A DNA stretch of 64,000 bases, from positions 57,474,001-57,538,000 of the forward strand of contig CM060733.1 of NCBI GenBank assembly GCA_030704615.1, given 5' to 3'. Positions 10,474 to 20,356 of the stretch are shown piece by piece. Position numbers and translations under genes: made by a program. Position 1 is the stretch's first letter; every line of letters begins with the position of its first letter. Under the pieces are notes generated by a model. That model had not been told where the DNA came from. It searched no databases and saw only the letters and a program-made list of their open reading frames with translations. Source of the DNA: Takakia lepidozioides. Lineage: Eukaryota > Streptophyta > Takakiopsida > Takakiales > Takakiaceae.

Positions 10474-12056
10474 GCATTAAAAAATTGAGACAGATGCAAC
10501 TCTCAAGCCATCTTGTGGTAGGACTACCATTGAAGGAGATGAGCGACATGCGTCTATGCAAAGGTTGCCTAGAAGGGAAGCAACATCGAGGTCAATTTCC
10601 TAAGGATGGTGGACGAAGAGCCACAAGTATATTGGAGATTGTACATTCTGATGTGTGCGGGCCAATGCAAACCACATCACTTGGAGGAGCAAGGTACTTT
10701 GTGACATTCATTGATGATTTGTCAAGGAGGGCTGTGGTGAATTTCCTAAGGCAGAAAAGTCAAGTGCTAGAGAAATTCAAGGAGTTCAAAGTACTTGCAG
10801 AAAAACAAACTGGAAAGCCTCTTAAGATTTTGAGATCTGACAGTGGTGGTCAGTACATCTCAAAGGCTTTCAATCAGTTTTGTCAAGAGAATGGAATAGC
10901 TCGACAGCTTACTGTTCCATATAACCCTATTTTAAGTAATTCCGGACTTTTGGCTTAAATCCGAACCAAACTTAATATATAACATAATTAAAAATAATTC
11001 AAGTATTAATAATAATATCGAGGAATATTGAGTCATTTAACTTGTGAAGTTGCACAATCCCATTCATGTAACATTGAATGGTAAGTCGAATGACGTACTT
11101 TGCATCAGAAAATTATAAATATAAGATCGATTGAATGAAGTTATTAATAAATTGATAGATATTATACACCTGAGCAGAATGGTGTAGCTGAGCGGATGAA
11201 TAGATCACTGCAAGAATCTGCAAGGAGTATGTTGAAAGAAGTGAATCTTTCAAATCATTTTTGGGCAGAAGCTGTTAGCACTGCAACATATCTTCACAAC
11301 AGAATACCTACCAAATCAGTGTTGGGAAAAACACCAGAAGAGGTATGGAGTGGTCAGAAGCCTAGTGTGGCTCATTGTAGGATTTTTGGATGTCGTGCAT
11401 ATGTCCATATTCCTACTCAAAAGCGAAAGAAACTTGACTCCAAATCAGAAGAATGCATCTTCATTGGCTACACAAAAGGTATGAAGGGATATAAGTTGTT
11501 CAATGAGACAACTAAGGCTGTCAAACACAACAGGGACGTAGTGTTTGATGAAGGCTTCATACCCTCTTTGGTAGTGAGAGAAGATGACATGGGAATGAGC
11601 TTAGAGCCATTATACCATTTCCAAGAGGAGTCTTATGAGGAGCCAATACAAGAGATGGCTGAAGCAAATGATGGAGGTGTTCAACTTGATGGAGTTGATC
11701 AAGGAGTCAAAGTTGGTGAACCACTTGTTGATATGGACTCTAGAGATGAAGTTGAAGATGTGCCAATTCTAAGGAGATCTCAACGGGAAAGAAAAGTTCC
11801 TAGAAGGCTGATTACATCTATGAGTGCCATTGAAACTATGGAAGAAGCATCACAAGTGGTTGAGCCTGTTACATATGAGGAAACGATGCGCTCTCCAGAC
11901 AAACTACAATGGGAAGAAGCAATCAACTCAGAGTTGGATTCATTGATGCTAAACAAAGCATGGACACTCACTAGGTTGCCTGTAGGACGAAGAGCCATTG
12001 GTTGCAAGTGGATCTTCAAGTTGAAGTACAAAGCTGATGGATCTATTTACCGGTAC
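10474..12056 (+). pseudogene. Copia integrase, interrupted by an AT-rich insertion
   Basis: The zinc-binding part (CKGCLEGKQHRGQFP) and the core with FIDDLSRR and LRSDSGGQYIS are copia integrase. At 10924-11162 foreign AT-rich DNA splits the conserved TVPY/TPEQNGVAERMNRSL segment. The frame continues with KSVLGKTPEEVWSGQKPSVA and IFGCRAYVH. The region ends in the linker to the reverse transcriptase, where a TAA stop stands at about 12057 between KYKADGSIYRY and ARLVAKGYAQ. Confidence 0.85.
10924..11162. mobile_element. 239-bp AT-rich insertion of unknown type
   Basis: Removing this stretch together with one copy of TATA (10920-10923 and 11163-11166) restores the integrase codons exactly. No terminal inverted repeat, poly-A tail or coding frame is visible. 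It is far richer in A and T than the surrounding element. It could be a small non-autonomous transposon or filler DNA. Confidence 0.6.
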
Positions 12057-13345
12057 TAAGCTCGTCTTGTAGCTAAGGGCTATGCACAAATTCAAGGAGT
12101 GGATTACAATGAAACCTTCTCACCAGTGGTGAAGATTTCTTCTATCAGAGTGTTGTTAGCTCTTGCAGCTCAACATGATCACGAAGTTCATCAAATGGAT
12201 ATTAAGACTGCATTTCTGAATGGAGAACTACAAGAAGAGATCTACATGAGACAACCTGAAGGGTTTGTACAAAGAGGAAGTGATATTGTGTGTAAGCTGC
12301 AAAAGAGTTTGTATGGACTCAAACAAAGTCCTCGAGCTTGGTATGCTAGGATCGATGCTTACCTCTTAAAGGCAAGATTTGAGCGAAGCGTTGCTGACAC
12401 AAACATCTATGTGAAAAAAATGGGAGAGCAATTTGTGGTCATAGCTCTATATGTGGATGACACAATCATTGTCACCAACGATCGTCAAAGGTTGTTGCCA
12501 GAAACCAAAGCACTGTTGAGTGCTGAGTTTGCCATGACTGACATGGGTGAGATTCGGTTCTATCTTGGTATTCAAATTAGCAGAGATCGAGTGAACCATA
12601 CAATATTCATGCATAAACGACAATACATTGAGACAATTCTACAAAGGTTTAAGTTGGAGATGAGTAAGCCAACATTAACTCCTCTCGAAGTTGGTTTGAA
12701 ACTTACATGGTTTGTACTAGGCCAGACATTGTACATTCAGTGGGAGTGGTCTCACAATTTCTTTCAAATCCCGGACAAATCCATTGGAAAGCAGTGAAGA
12801 GGATATTTCGATATCTAAGAGGAACATCAATCTCTGGTCTACTCTACAAGAGAGTGGAAGATCCAAGTTTGTTGGGGTTTGCTGATGCTGACTAGACAGA
12901 AGACGTTAATAGTAGAAAATCAACTTCAGGCCATTGTTTTCTCCTAGCAGGTGGAGCTGTATCTTGGTCTAGCAAACGACAAGTTGCAACAGCGTTGTCA
13001 TCAACAGTAGCTGAGTACATGTCCCTTACACAAGCAGCAAAGGAGGCTATTTGGTTACAGAAGTTGCTTGAAGATTTGGGTCATCTCCAATCACTACCTA
13101 CGACTCTCTATTGTGAGAATCAAAGTGCGATTGCACTGAGTCAGAATCCGAAATATCATTCAAGGACGAAGCACATTGAAGTGCAACATCACTACATACG
13201 GGAAGTTGTATGCAAGGGAGAGATCAAGGTGATCTATTGTGCTACATGAGACATGGTTGCGGATGTTTTGACGAAGAGTCTACCACAAACAAAACACATG
13301 AAGTGTTCAGCCTTACTTGGTGTCTCTTCTCCAATGACAAACGAA
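12057..13345 (+). pseudogene. Copia reverse transcriptase and RNase H
   Basis: The translation shows the copia reverse transcriptase: VAKGYAQ, HQMDIKTAFLNGELQEEIYM, KLQKSLYGLKQSPRAWY and the catalytic LYVDDTIIV at about 12448. RNase H follows with GLLYKRVEDPSLLGFADAD, a stop, then the STSGHCFLLAGGAVSWSSKR segment. Frame breaks occur at about 12700 and 12893, and a stop at 13247. The 3' end is followed by the purine tract GAGTGGGAG just before the 3' LTR. Confidence 0.88.
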
Positions 13346-13378
13346 GTAGATCAATGATATGGTTTAATTGAGTGGGAG

Positions 13379-13685
13379 TGTTGGAAGTAATTAAACATAT
13401 CTAGAAGACTAAGAGTCTTGAAGGCCAAAGGTTTAGAAGTCTAAGAGACTATCTTGTTTAACTCACCTTTGGAAGGTGAATGGTTAGAAGTTGGATAGTC
13501 ACCATAGTAAAAGTGGAAGTGACCAAGTAGGATTTCCTAGAGACCTTCTTGTAAAAGCTCGGGGGTGAAGCCACTAGTCTAAGTGTAAGAGTATGATGGT
13601 GGCTTCTATGGTTGGGAGGAGAGCTTTAGTTTTAGTTTTAGTCTAAGACTTTAGTTCTTGTTCATGTTCTTGCTCAATTCTAACA
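13379..13685 (+). repeat. Copia 3' LTR
   Basis: It is 307 bp, TGTTGG...CTAACA, and uninterrupted. It shows the sequence of the MULE target site (GGTTGGGAGGAGAGC) before insertion. Host sequence ACCGT (13686-13690) follows as the second target duplication copy. Confidence 0.92.
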
Positions 13686-13690
13686 ACCGT

Positions 13691-14478
13691 TTCATGCAAT
13701 CGACGATATTGAAGTATCGAGTTTTCTCCGTATCTGTAAGCAATCGAGCCCGGGTAATGGCCCTCCAGACATGTGCACTGATCATAACGTAAGCACTAAA
13801 CGTTGGCCCATCTGGTGAATCCTCCAAAGCTTTATCTTTGAGCTTGATCAGACTTCAGATAAAAAAAAATGTGCAACTTAGTTACATTTTAGTCCAAGGC
13901 AGTTTCCTCCAAGTAACGAAAGAAATTACCAGACAACGGTAACCTAGTAAAGAAAGCCTTTGAAAGAGAGCTTTCTGTCCAATAGTTGTCTCACTCTGAT
14001 GCCAACTTGATTATATTCGCTCGCGAGCTAAAATTGGGAAGAAGAGAGCTGCGCTTCTCACGGGCGACCTCTGCCTACGACTTGATAAATTGCATCAGCA
14101 TCACTCCGTCTGCGCTTCCGTCGAAATAGGCATGCCCAATTACATAGCCGCCACACTTCAGATGAGTGATCTGCATATTTCAAAATGAATCAATATTGTG
14201 GTCGTGCATAGATGTGCACTCAAAAAGTGCTGAGCTAAGACTATTGCACATGACATGTGGTCATCAGCTTCACACCTGAAACAGAAGAAGTGCAATGCCA
14301 CAGAGATGTAGGAATCTGACCTGGGCACCAAAAAGAGGGTTGCAGGTACTACCCTCGTCCTCAAGAGTCCATGGGAGTGCTTGAGCAAAGTGTTGATACA
14401 TGTCAGCCATGTTGTAATTACTTAGCTCCCCCACAGTGATGGGAGCTGACAAGAAGTCAAGGTCGGCGTGGCTGTATG
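13691..14478 (-). pseudogene. BAHD acyltransferase pseudogene, central part
   Basis: This is the upstream part of the gene that ends at 467. Minus-strand reading gives HADLDFLSAPITVGEL (about 14470-14340) up to a donor CAG|GTCAGA. An acceptor at about 14172 opens ITHLKCGGYVIGHAYFDG, the region of the catalytic HxxxDG motif. In the gapless family register the catalytic His is replaced by Asp (DGSADG), although HAYFDG nearby mimics the motif. A TAG interrupts QFIKS*AEVAR at about 14076, where Trp is usual, and a TGA follows about 24 codons later. After an apparent intron, the segment FSAYVMISAHVWRAITRARL (about 13840-13780) matches the conserved AHVWRA block. The N terminus is missing, cut by the gypsy element at about 14478. 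Confidence 0.7.
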
Positions 14479-14479
14479 C

Positions 14480-14999
14480 ACGATGAGTAATATGAATCAA
14501 GACGATCTTTATAACAATGAACAAGAGTACAAGATATTGGAACAATACTGGAATGTTGGAAACTGGACTGGAGTACTAGATACTGGAAACTGGGCTAGAG
14601 TACTGGGAACTGGAAACAAGAGTAGCTTGAACTGGTGTTGGCGAGACTGAAGAGTGTCTAGTCTCACCTCCTATATATACTGGCTACTAAGAAGCTTCCC
14701 TAAGAAGCTTCCCCTATGGAGGTTGCTTGCTGGAGAAGTTTCCAAGATTAAACAAAGGTTTCTTGATGGAGAAGCTCCTTAAGCAAATGAGGTATCTTGA
14801 TGGAGAAGTTTCCTCCAAAGAAAGCTTCCTGAGCAATTTCCCAAGTTACTCTTGGTAATTTGGTAAACTTCTGGTAATTTGGTAAATAATGATAAATAAT
14901 GGTCGATCATGGTAAATCATGGTAACTTCCGGTAACTTGGTAACTTGGTAACTTCTGGTATTTACTCCTGATAAATTCTGGGCTATGTCCGTGACATCA
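14480..14999 (-). repeat. Probable gypsy 3' LTR
   Basis: It follows the purine tract. It contains short internal repeats of GGTAACTTGGTAA and TGGAGAAG(C/T)TTCC types and tandem copies near 14560-14610 (ACTGGA/ACTGGG units). No second copy is in the window to prove it, and the left boundary is approximate. Confidence 0.5.
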
Positions 15000-15657
15000 C
15001 CCCCTCCTCTAGCGCCAAGTTCCTCGAGGAGCGGTAAAATCTTGGACTTGCTTGAAGTTGGAGAAAATCCAAAATCCGGCGAATGATACTTGCCAAGTAT
15101 TCGGCTCTTCGTTCTTGACTCAAATGATTTATAGGTCCCTGCAACCATCGATAGTATCCAGTACCTTGACCTTGGGACCACGTAGTGATTTGAGCATTCT
15201 AATTTTCGAAGCTGCCTTCAAACATGATTTCGTTGCCCTCTGGGTCCGAAGCCTCAACCTCCAACAGAATTACCAGACTTCGAGTAGGCTCCACTTGCCG
15301 TCGTACGGGGTCCAGACGAGGAAGTATGCGTCGCATTGGTGGCCCATCGTCTCAAGAAAGTCGGCGTGATGTTGAAGGTCGTGAGAGTCGGAATGGCTGA
15401 TCTGGTAGTTGGGTAAGCGACAGCTCCAATGTATTTGGTTCCTATGACTCCATGCTGCCAATACAAGATGCAAGAGTGCTGGAAGTGCAGCTATATATAC
15501 TGATATGTGGTGCTCCTCCCTCCTTAACGTGTATCAGGTACATTGAATGTGGAGTCTTCACCTTGAAGCTAACTTGGCTGACATCATCGTTGTGACGTCT
15601 TATTGACGTGTAGCTCGGGGGTTAGCTGGATATCATTGATGAAACTCTTGGACTTTG

Positions 15658-16782
15658 TCAAATGCACTGGCGAGGTTGGATGAAGGTCGTTCGTTCGCTG
15701 ATGTCATGGCCTTTCCAATATACGAAATACTCAAGACGTTTATACTTGATGCGAGAGTCTAGGACTTCGTCGACTTCATACTCAATTTCCTGATTGACTT
15801 CGATTGGTGGAGGTGGTACGGAGACTCTCCCTGGAATATTTGATGGATGATACAACTCCAATAATGAAACATGAAAGTCTGGATGGATGCGCATACTTCG
15901 TAGGAGTTCAAGCCAAAAACTGACTGGATTTATTTATCGAAAAATTTTGAATGGTCCCAGGCGTTGATAATCCAACTTCCTTGATGGTCGCGAGGATTTT
16001 ATGTCTCGTCGAAGAAGCCACACACGATCTCCGACCTTGAACTGGGGTTGGAGTTGGCAACGTTGATCTGCATACTCCTTATATTGTTTTTGAGCTTCTG
16101 CGAGGTGGAATGTAAGCTCCTTGTGAATCATAGCAAGATGAGTAGCAAGGTTTTCTGCAGCACTGCTTCCAACAGTCTTCATGTGGAAAGGGTTTGCTCG
16201 AGGATGATGACCATAATTGGAGAAAAATGGAGTTTGTTTGGTCGAAGAATGTATAGTGTCGTTGTAGGCAAACTCAGCCAATGACAGAAGGTCCGTCCAA
16301 TTATCTTGGTGATAATTTATTGTACAGCGAAGATACTGCTCCAAAATCTGGTTTACACGTTCGGTTTGACCATCAGTCTGTGGATGATTAGCTGTAGAGA
16401 GGTTGATCTTAGTATCCAATATATGAAATAATCCCCTCCAGAAATTCGATATGAACTGTGGTTCTTGATCAGATACGATGTCCTTCGGGAGTCCATGAAT
16501 GCGGTAGATATTATTGATGAAGAGTCTTACAGTTTCCTCGCCGATAACCGTCTTATTACATGGAATGAAATGTGTCATCTTCGTAAAACGATCTACAATA
16601 ACAAGGATTGAATCGGTGGTCTTGGAAATTGGAAGGTCCGTAATAAAGTCCATAGACACGGATGACCATAGGCCCTTGGGTATGGGTAATGGTTGAAGAA
16701 GGACGTAAGGTCGATGTTGTGGTCCCTTCGCTCTAGCATACGTGTCGCAAGATTTTATAAATTCTTTCACGAATTTCCACAT
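15658..16782 (-). pseudogene. Gypsy integrase and chromodomain
   Basis: The integrase core reads SMDFITDLPISKTTDSILVI, IVSDQEPQF and [20 protein letters not shown], with the usual D, D and E positions, followed by the GPFKIFR end. A further frame (15894-15658) has HPDFHVSLLELYHP and the chromodomain EYEVDEVLDSRIKYKRLEYF, then VYWKGHD. Chromodomains guide such elements to heterochromatin. The last aromatic-cage Trp position reads TTF, a likely loss. A frameshift separates the two parts. Confidence 0.85.
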
Positions 16783-18345
16783 CTGCGGCCATCAATAGTC
16801 CCTGGATATCAATTCCATTGTTTTGTTGAAGCCGAAATGTCCTGCAGCTAGAAGATCATGACATGTTTGAAGAATTCGAAGTCGTGTACGTCCTGGAAAT
16901 ACATAGAGAAGTCCCTTGAAATAAAGTAAGCCATCTTTGAATTCGAAGTCGTTTGTAACATGTGGGTTGTCTCGAGGTTGATTTATTTGACTTCGTAGTG
17001 TCGTGGCAAATTGGTCGCTCTTCAGTGCTTCCTGAATCTTTTTTATGATCTCTACATCGTCATAGGTGGACATAGATAACATATTCAATTGGAGATTTGC
17101 TGGTTTCAAGATGATGGATTTCTGTTGGTCAAAAGCTGTATCCCATTCTTTTGGCGCAAGATACGATCGTCGAGAAAGAGCATCTAGTTTTCCTTGAAGA
17201 TGTCCGGGACGGTAGGTAATAACAAAATCAAACCTTGCTAGTGACATACTCCATCTCGCTTGACGTCGATTCAAAACACGAGCACTCATAAAATACTCAA
17301 GGTTTTTGTGATCGGTATAGACAGTGATCTGATCTTTAGCTCTCTCCAATAATGACGCCACTCCTCAAAAACATCGATAATCGCTAGAAGTTCTTTGTCA
17401 TGGATTTCATAACTGATCTCCGCAATGGAAAATTTGCGAGAACGAAAACCAATAGGGTGAAGTCGGCCATCTGCACCGTATTGAGAGAGTACCGCGCCAA
17501 GTGCAAAGTCCGATGCATCTGCTTCCAAAAAGAATGGTTTAGATGGGTTTGCATGTACCAGTATTGGAGCCGTTGTAAATGCTTGCTTCAGCCTTTCAAA
17601 TGCTTGGTCAGCCTTCTCGTCCTATACAAATTTGTCCTTCCCTGTGAGTCGTGTCAATGGTGTAGCAATTTTTGAGTAGTCATTTATGAAGATTCTATAG
17701 AAATTTGCAAATCCTAGAAAACATTGTACATCTCGGACCGAAGTTGGTTTAATCCACTCGATGATGGTTTGTATTTTCTTCTGATCCATAAAGACTCATT
17801 TGTCGGAAATAATGTAGCCCAAAAATTCGACTTCAGATTGGTGGAAAAAACATTTTTCCAACTTGGCATATATTCATTTTTCCCTCAATTTATCAAGGAC
17901 AAGGCGTACATGGCGACCTTGTTCTTCTTCATTATGTGAAATATCAAAATGTCGTCCAAATAGACGACTACAAAGTCATCTAAAATTCTCGAAAGATGTC
18001 ATTCATCATGTGTTGAAAAATTGCTGGAGCATTTGTAAGACCGAAAGGCATAACATTGTATTCGAAATGTCCGTACCTTGCACGAAAAGCAGTCTTTCAT
18101 TCGTCTCCTTCTCTTATTCGTACAAGGTTGTAAGCTCATCTCAAGTCGATTTTTGTGAAAAAATTTGCTCGTCCAAGTTGTTCGAGGAGTCTGGAAATCA
18201 GCGGTAGTGGGTAACGATTTCTTATAGTGACTTTGTTGAGCCCACGATAGTCCACACACATGCGTAACGATCCGTCATTCTTCTTCACAAAGAAGATAGG
18301 TGCTCCCGCGAGTGATTTCGAATGTCGAATGAAATTCTTTGACAA
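16783..18345 (-). pseudogene. Gypsy reverse transcriptase and RNase H
   Basis: Minus-strand frames give [20 protein letters not shown] and [15 protein letters not shown] (18310-18160), then VVYLDDILIF with the catalytic pair at about 17950. RNase H begins MEADASDFALGAVLSQYG (17528) and continues with TVYTDHKNLEYFM and RQARWSMSLARFDF. At the end is the HHCC zinc-binding part of the integrase (TCHDLLAAGHFG). At least four frame interruptions are present. Confidence 0.85.
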
Positions 18346-18423
18346 ATTTTCATTAATGTATTCGCGTAAAGCAGCCAGCTCTGTCTGAGATAAATTGTAG
18401 ATCGGGCCGAATGGTGGTTGAGC

Positions 18424-19014
18424 TCATTCTTGCAACTCAATTGCACAATCATAAGGTCGATGTTCTGGTAACATGTTTACATTTTTCTTCTCGAAGACAT
18501 CCTTGAAATATTGATATTGAGTGGGTAATGTCGAAGTACCTTGGTCTGTTGTGGTTTTGATTGGAGTCGCATAAAGTGCAAATGTTGCGTCTTTCTTCGT
18601 AGCTCTCATGAAGGCTCTAGCTCCAAGAAACAGGGGTTGAATACTTTTGGTACTTTTGCATTTTTGTCTTGCCGAAATTTTTCGTGATCGCCAGTCGATG
18701 TCAGGATTATGAAGTACAAACCAGGGAAGTCCAAGGATCACAGGATTCGTTGGAGACTGGATGACATTGAAAACAATATGTGATGCTTGATTTTTAAGCT
18801 TCAATTCAAGGGGTCGAGTTTCATGGTCAATATTTCCTGATGCTAACAGTCGTCCATCGATGACTTCAACAAGGGCCGAGAATTTATTTCTTACGATTGT
18901 TAAATTGTGTTGTTTCGCAAAGTCTTTGTCAATAAAACACGTTGAAGCGTCCAAGTCCAAAAGTGCTTCTACGGAGATATCTCGATTTTGCAGGACAGTA
19001 AGAGTCCTTAGCAT
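18424..19014 (-). pseudogene. Gypsy protease region
   Basis: The frame reads VEALLDLDASTCFIDKDFAK, the retropepsin-like segment, in which the usual D(S/T)GA reads DLDAS. It runs on to ILGLPWFVLHNPDIDWRSR and the start of the reverse transcriptase region (PEHRPYDCAIELQE). A TAG precedes the first Met by four codons, and gag is absent. Confidence 0.75.
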
Positions 19015-19055
19015 AGCTCTCGTCTATGAGCTGCTGGCTTAATGGACACTGAGAT

Positions 19056-20249
19056 TCAGCTGGGCTCACTATCTATATCCAAATAATCTTCCCCTTCACT
19101 ATCCACATCTGCAATTTGCCTTGCGGTAATTACCAACCCTGGAATGTCTTCCTCATTAAATGTAACTGCTCCTTCCAAAGAGACTGGTTCGGCCGTATCT
19201 GGTAGATTTTGTGGTTCCCTCATACCCTCGTGGTCGGCATTCTCCCCTAGGTCCAGATCATGGACGTCGGCCACGACTCGTTTGGCCCGGGGGTCCTTGT
19301 GAAGAACCACCTTCCATCCCGGCGCATGGGTGTCATCTGAAAAGAAAACTTGCTCAACTTGCGATGGGAAGATGAATGGCTCTTCATCTTGTGGTAGCAT
19401 TTTTCTGAAATCAGCAAGGAGGAACCCGTACTCATCCCGTTTCATAGTGGCATTCTCTCCTACCATATTGGCTTTTACCCAAGAACAACGGAATAGAATT
19501 GGCTTCACAAGACCATAGTCTAGTTTAAGGATCTCTTTGATCACTCCTACATATTGCACATGGCATGAAATTGGATTCTGATCTCGTGCACAGCTCCTAC
19601 TCTCTTGTTCAAAAAATGATGCCACTCCGCTGTCATAAGTCACCAGGAGGCTGGTGTTGGCATCGTCTACTCTATAGTGATTGCCATATGCTTTCAATGA
19701 CCGGTACGAAGTGGCAATCAGCCCTGGGGGGAATGACAGACTCACCATGCCCTCATCTGGGTCCTCGTTCTCTGATGCGTACACCGCAATTGCAGATCTG
19801 ACCCACACTGTAAAGGGCTGCAGCTCCTCCATTGTTGTGGGGTACTCCACCGGGGATCTGCGCCTACGACCGCCCCTCCGCCATGCTTTTGCAAATGCAC
19901 TCCGTTCCGTTTTCAGGCGGACCTTCTCCGCTGCGTACTTTCTGGCAGAAACCAAATAGAAGCTGCAACTCAGTCCCCCTGACCAACACCGTGCTGTACA
20001 TGCATGCCACATGCAGAGTGTGTGTCCTTTCAAGCACACTGTAGTGATGCAGCCTACTTCATAATCACTTGCAAGCAACAACCAAGATCTACGAAACACC
20101 CTCTGTAGTCGTCTGAAGCACCCTGTTAGTACACGATCCCACTCCCATAGTGGCCGGAATGACTTGTGACAATATATATGTAATTCCAGCATACAAAGAC
20201 CATTAAGAATAGCACAGGAGGGATGTAAGTTGGCACCCACTGTCTCCAT
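19056..20249 (-). CDS. CACTA transposase C-terminal part (DUF4216-like)
   Basis: The minus-strand frame holds YVGVIKEILKLDYGLVKPIL, FRCSW, DEYGFLLADFRKM and FIFPSQVEQVFF, then PGWKVVLHKDPR. This is the DUF4216-type domain at the C-terminal end of TNP2 proteins. An acidic tail follows (EGEDYLDIDSEPS, stop at 19056). The first 130 or so residues (20249 to about 19860) are basic or poorly conserved and may include intron sequence. It is probably spliced to the DUF4218 exon ending at 20357. Confidence 0.75.
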   Translation of the reverse strand: METVGANLHPSCAILNGLCMLELHIYCHKSFRPLWEWDRVLTGCFRRLQRVFRRSWLLLASDYEVGCITTVCLKGHTLCMWHACTARCWSGGLSCSFYLVSARKYAAEKVRLKTERSAFAKAWRRGGRRRRSPVEYPTTMEELQPFTVWVRSAIAVYASENEDPDEGMVSLSFPPGLIATSYRSLKAYGNHYRVDDANTSLLVTYDSGVASFFEQESRSCARDQNPISCHVQYVGVIKEILKLDYGLVKPILFRCSWVKANMVGENATMKRDEYGFLLADFRKMLPQDEEPFIFPSQVEQVFFSDDTHAPGWKVVLHKDPRAKRVVADVHDLDLGENADHEGMREPQNLPDTAEPVSLEGAVTFNEEDIPGLVITARQIADVDSEGEDYLDIDSEPS

Positions 20250-20356
20250 GGTGTCATGGTTGTTGTGTTGTTCAGCACATAATCATGTGCCACATCCCGA
20301 AGGTGCGGGCTCATGGCACGCTTTGTTCCACCACCTTCTAGGACCTCGCCTACAAC

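Larger units (their letters stand above)
942..13685 (+). mobile_element. Ty1/copia LTR retrotransposon, degenerate, carrying a nested MULE
   Basis: The element runs from LTR start TGTTGGAAG (942) to LTR end CTAACA (13685). It is flanked by the 5-bp target duplication ACCGT at 937-941 and 13686-13690. Gene order is gag, protease, integrase, reverse transcriptase, RNase H, as in copia. The 5' LTR is interrupted by the MULE (1183-9066). Without that insertion and the 239-bp insertion in the integrase region, the element would be about 4.6 kb. The two LTRs differ at roughly eight or nine of about 307 positions by eye. Several stops and frameshifts in gag and pol, including a TAA in the reverse transcriptase region at about 12057, show it cannot move autonomously. 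It sits inside the BAHD gene. Confidence 0.9.
14480..19040 (-). mobile_element. Ty3/gypsy chromovirus, 5'-truncated, no gag
   Basis: Read on the minus strand: protease-like region, reverse transcriptase, RNase H, integrase, chromodomain, a purine tract (GAGGAGGGGG at about 15000-15009), then an LTR-like stretch starting TGATGTCACGG at about 14999. No gag or 5' LTR is found before 19040, where CACTA sequence begins abruptly. The left edge meets the BAHD pseudogene at about 14478. The target duplication could not be found. Frame breaks are frequent, so the copy is dead. Confidence 0.8.
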
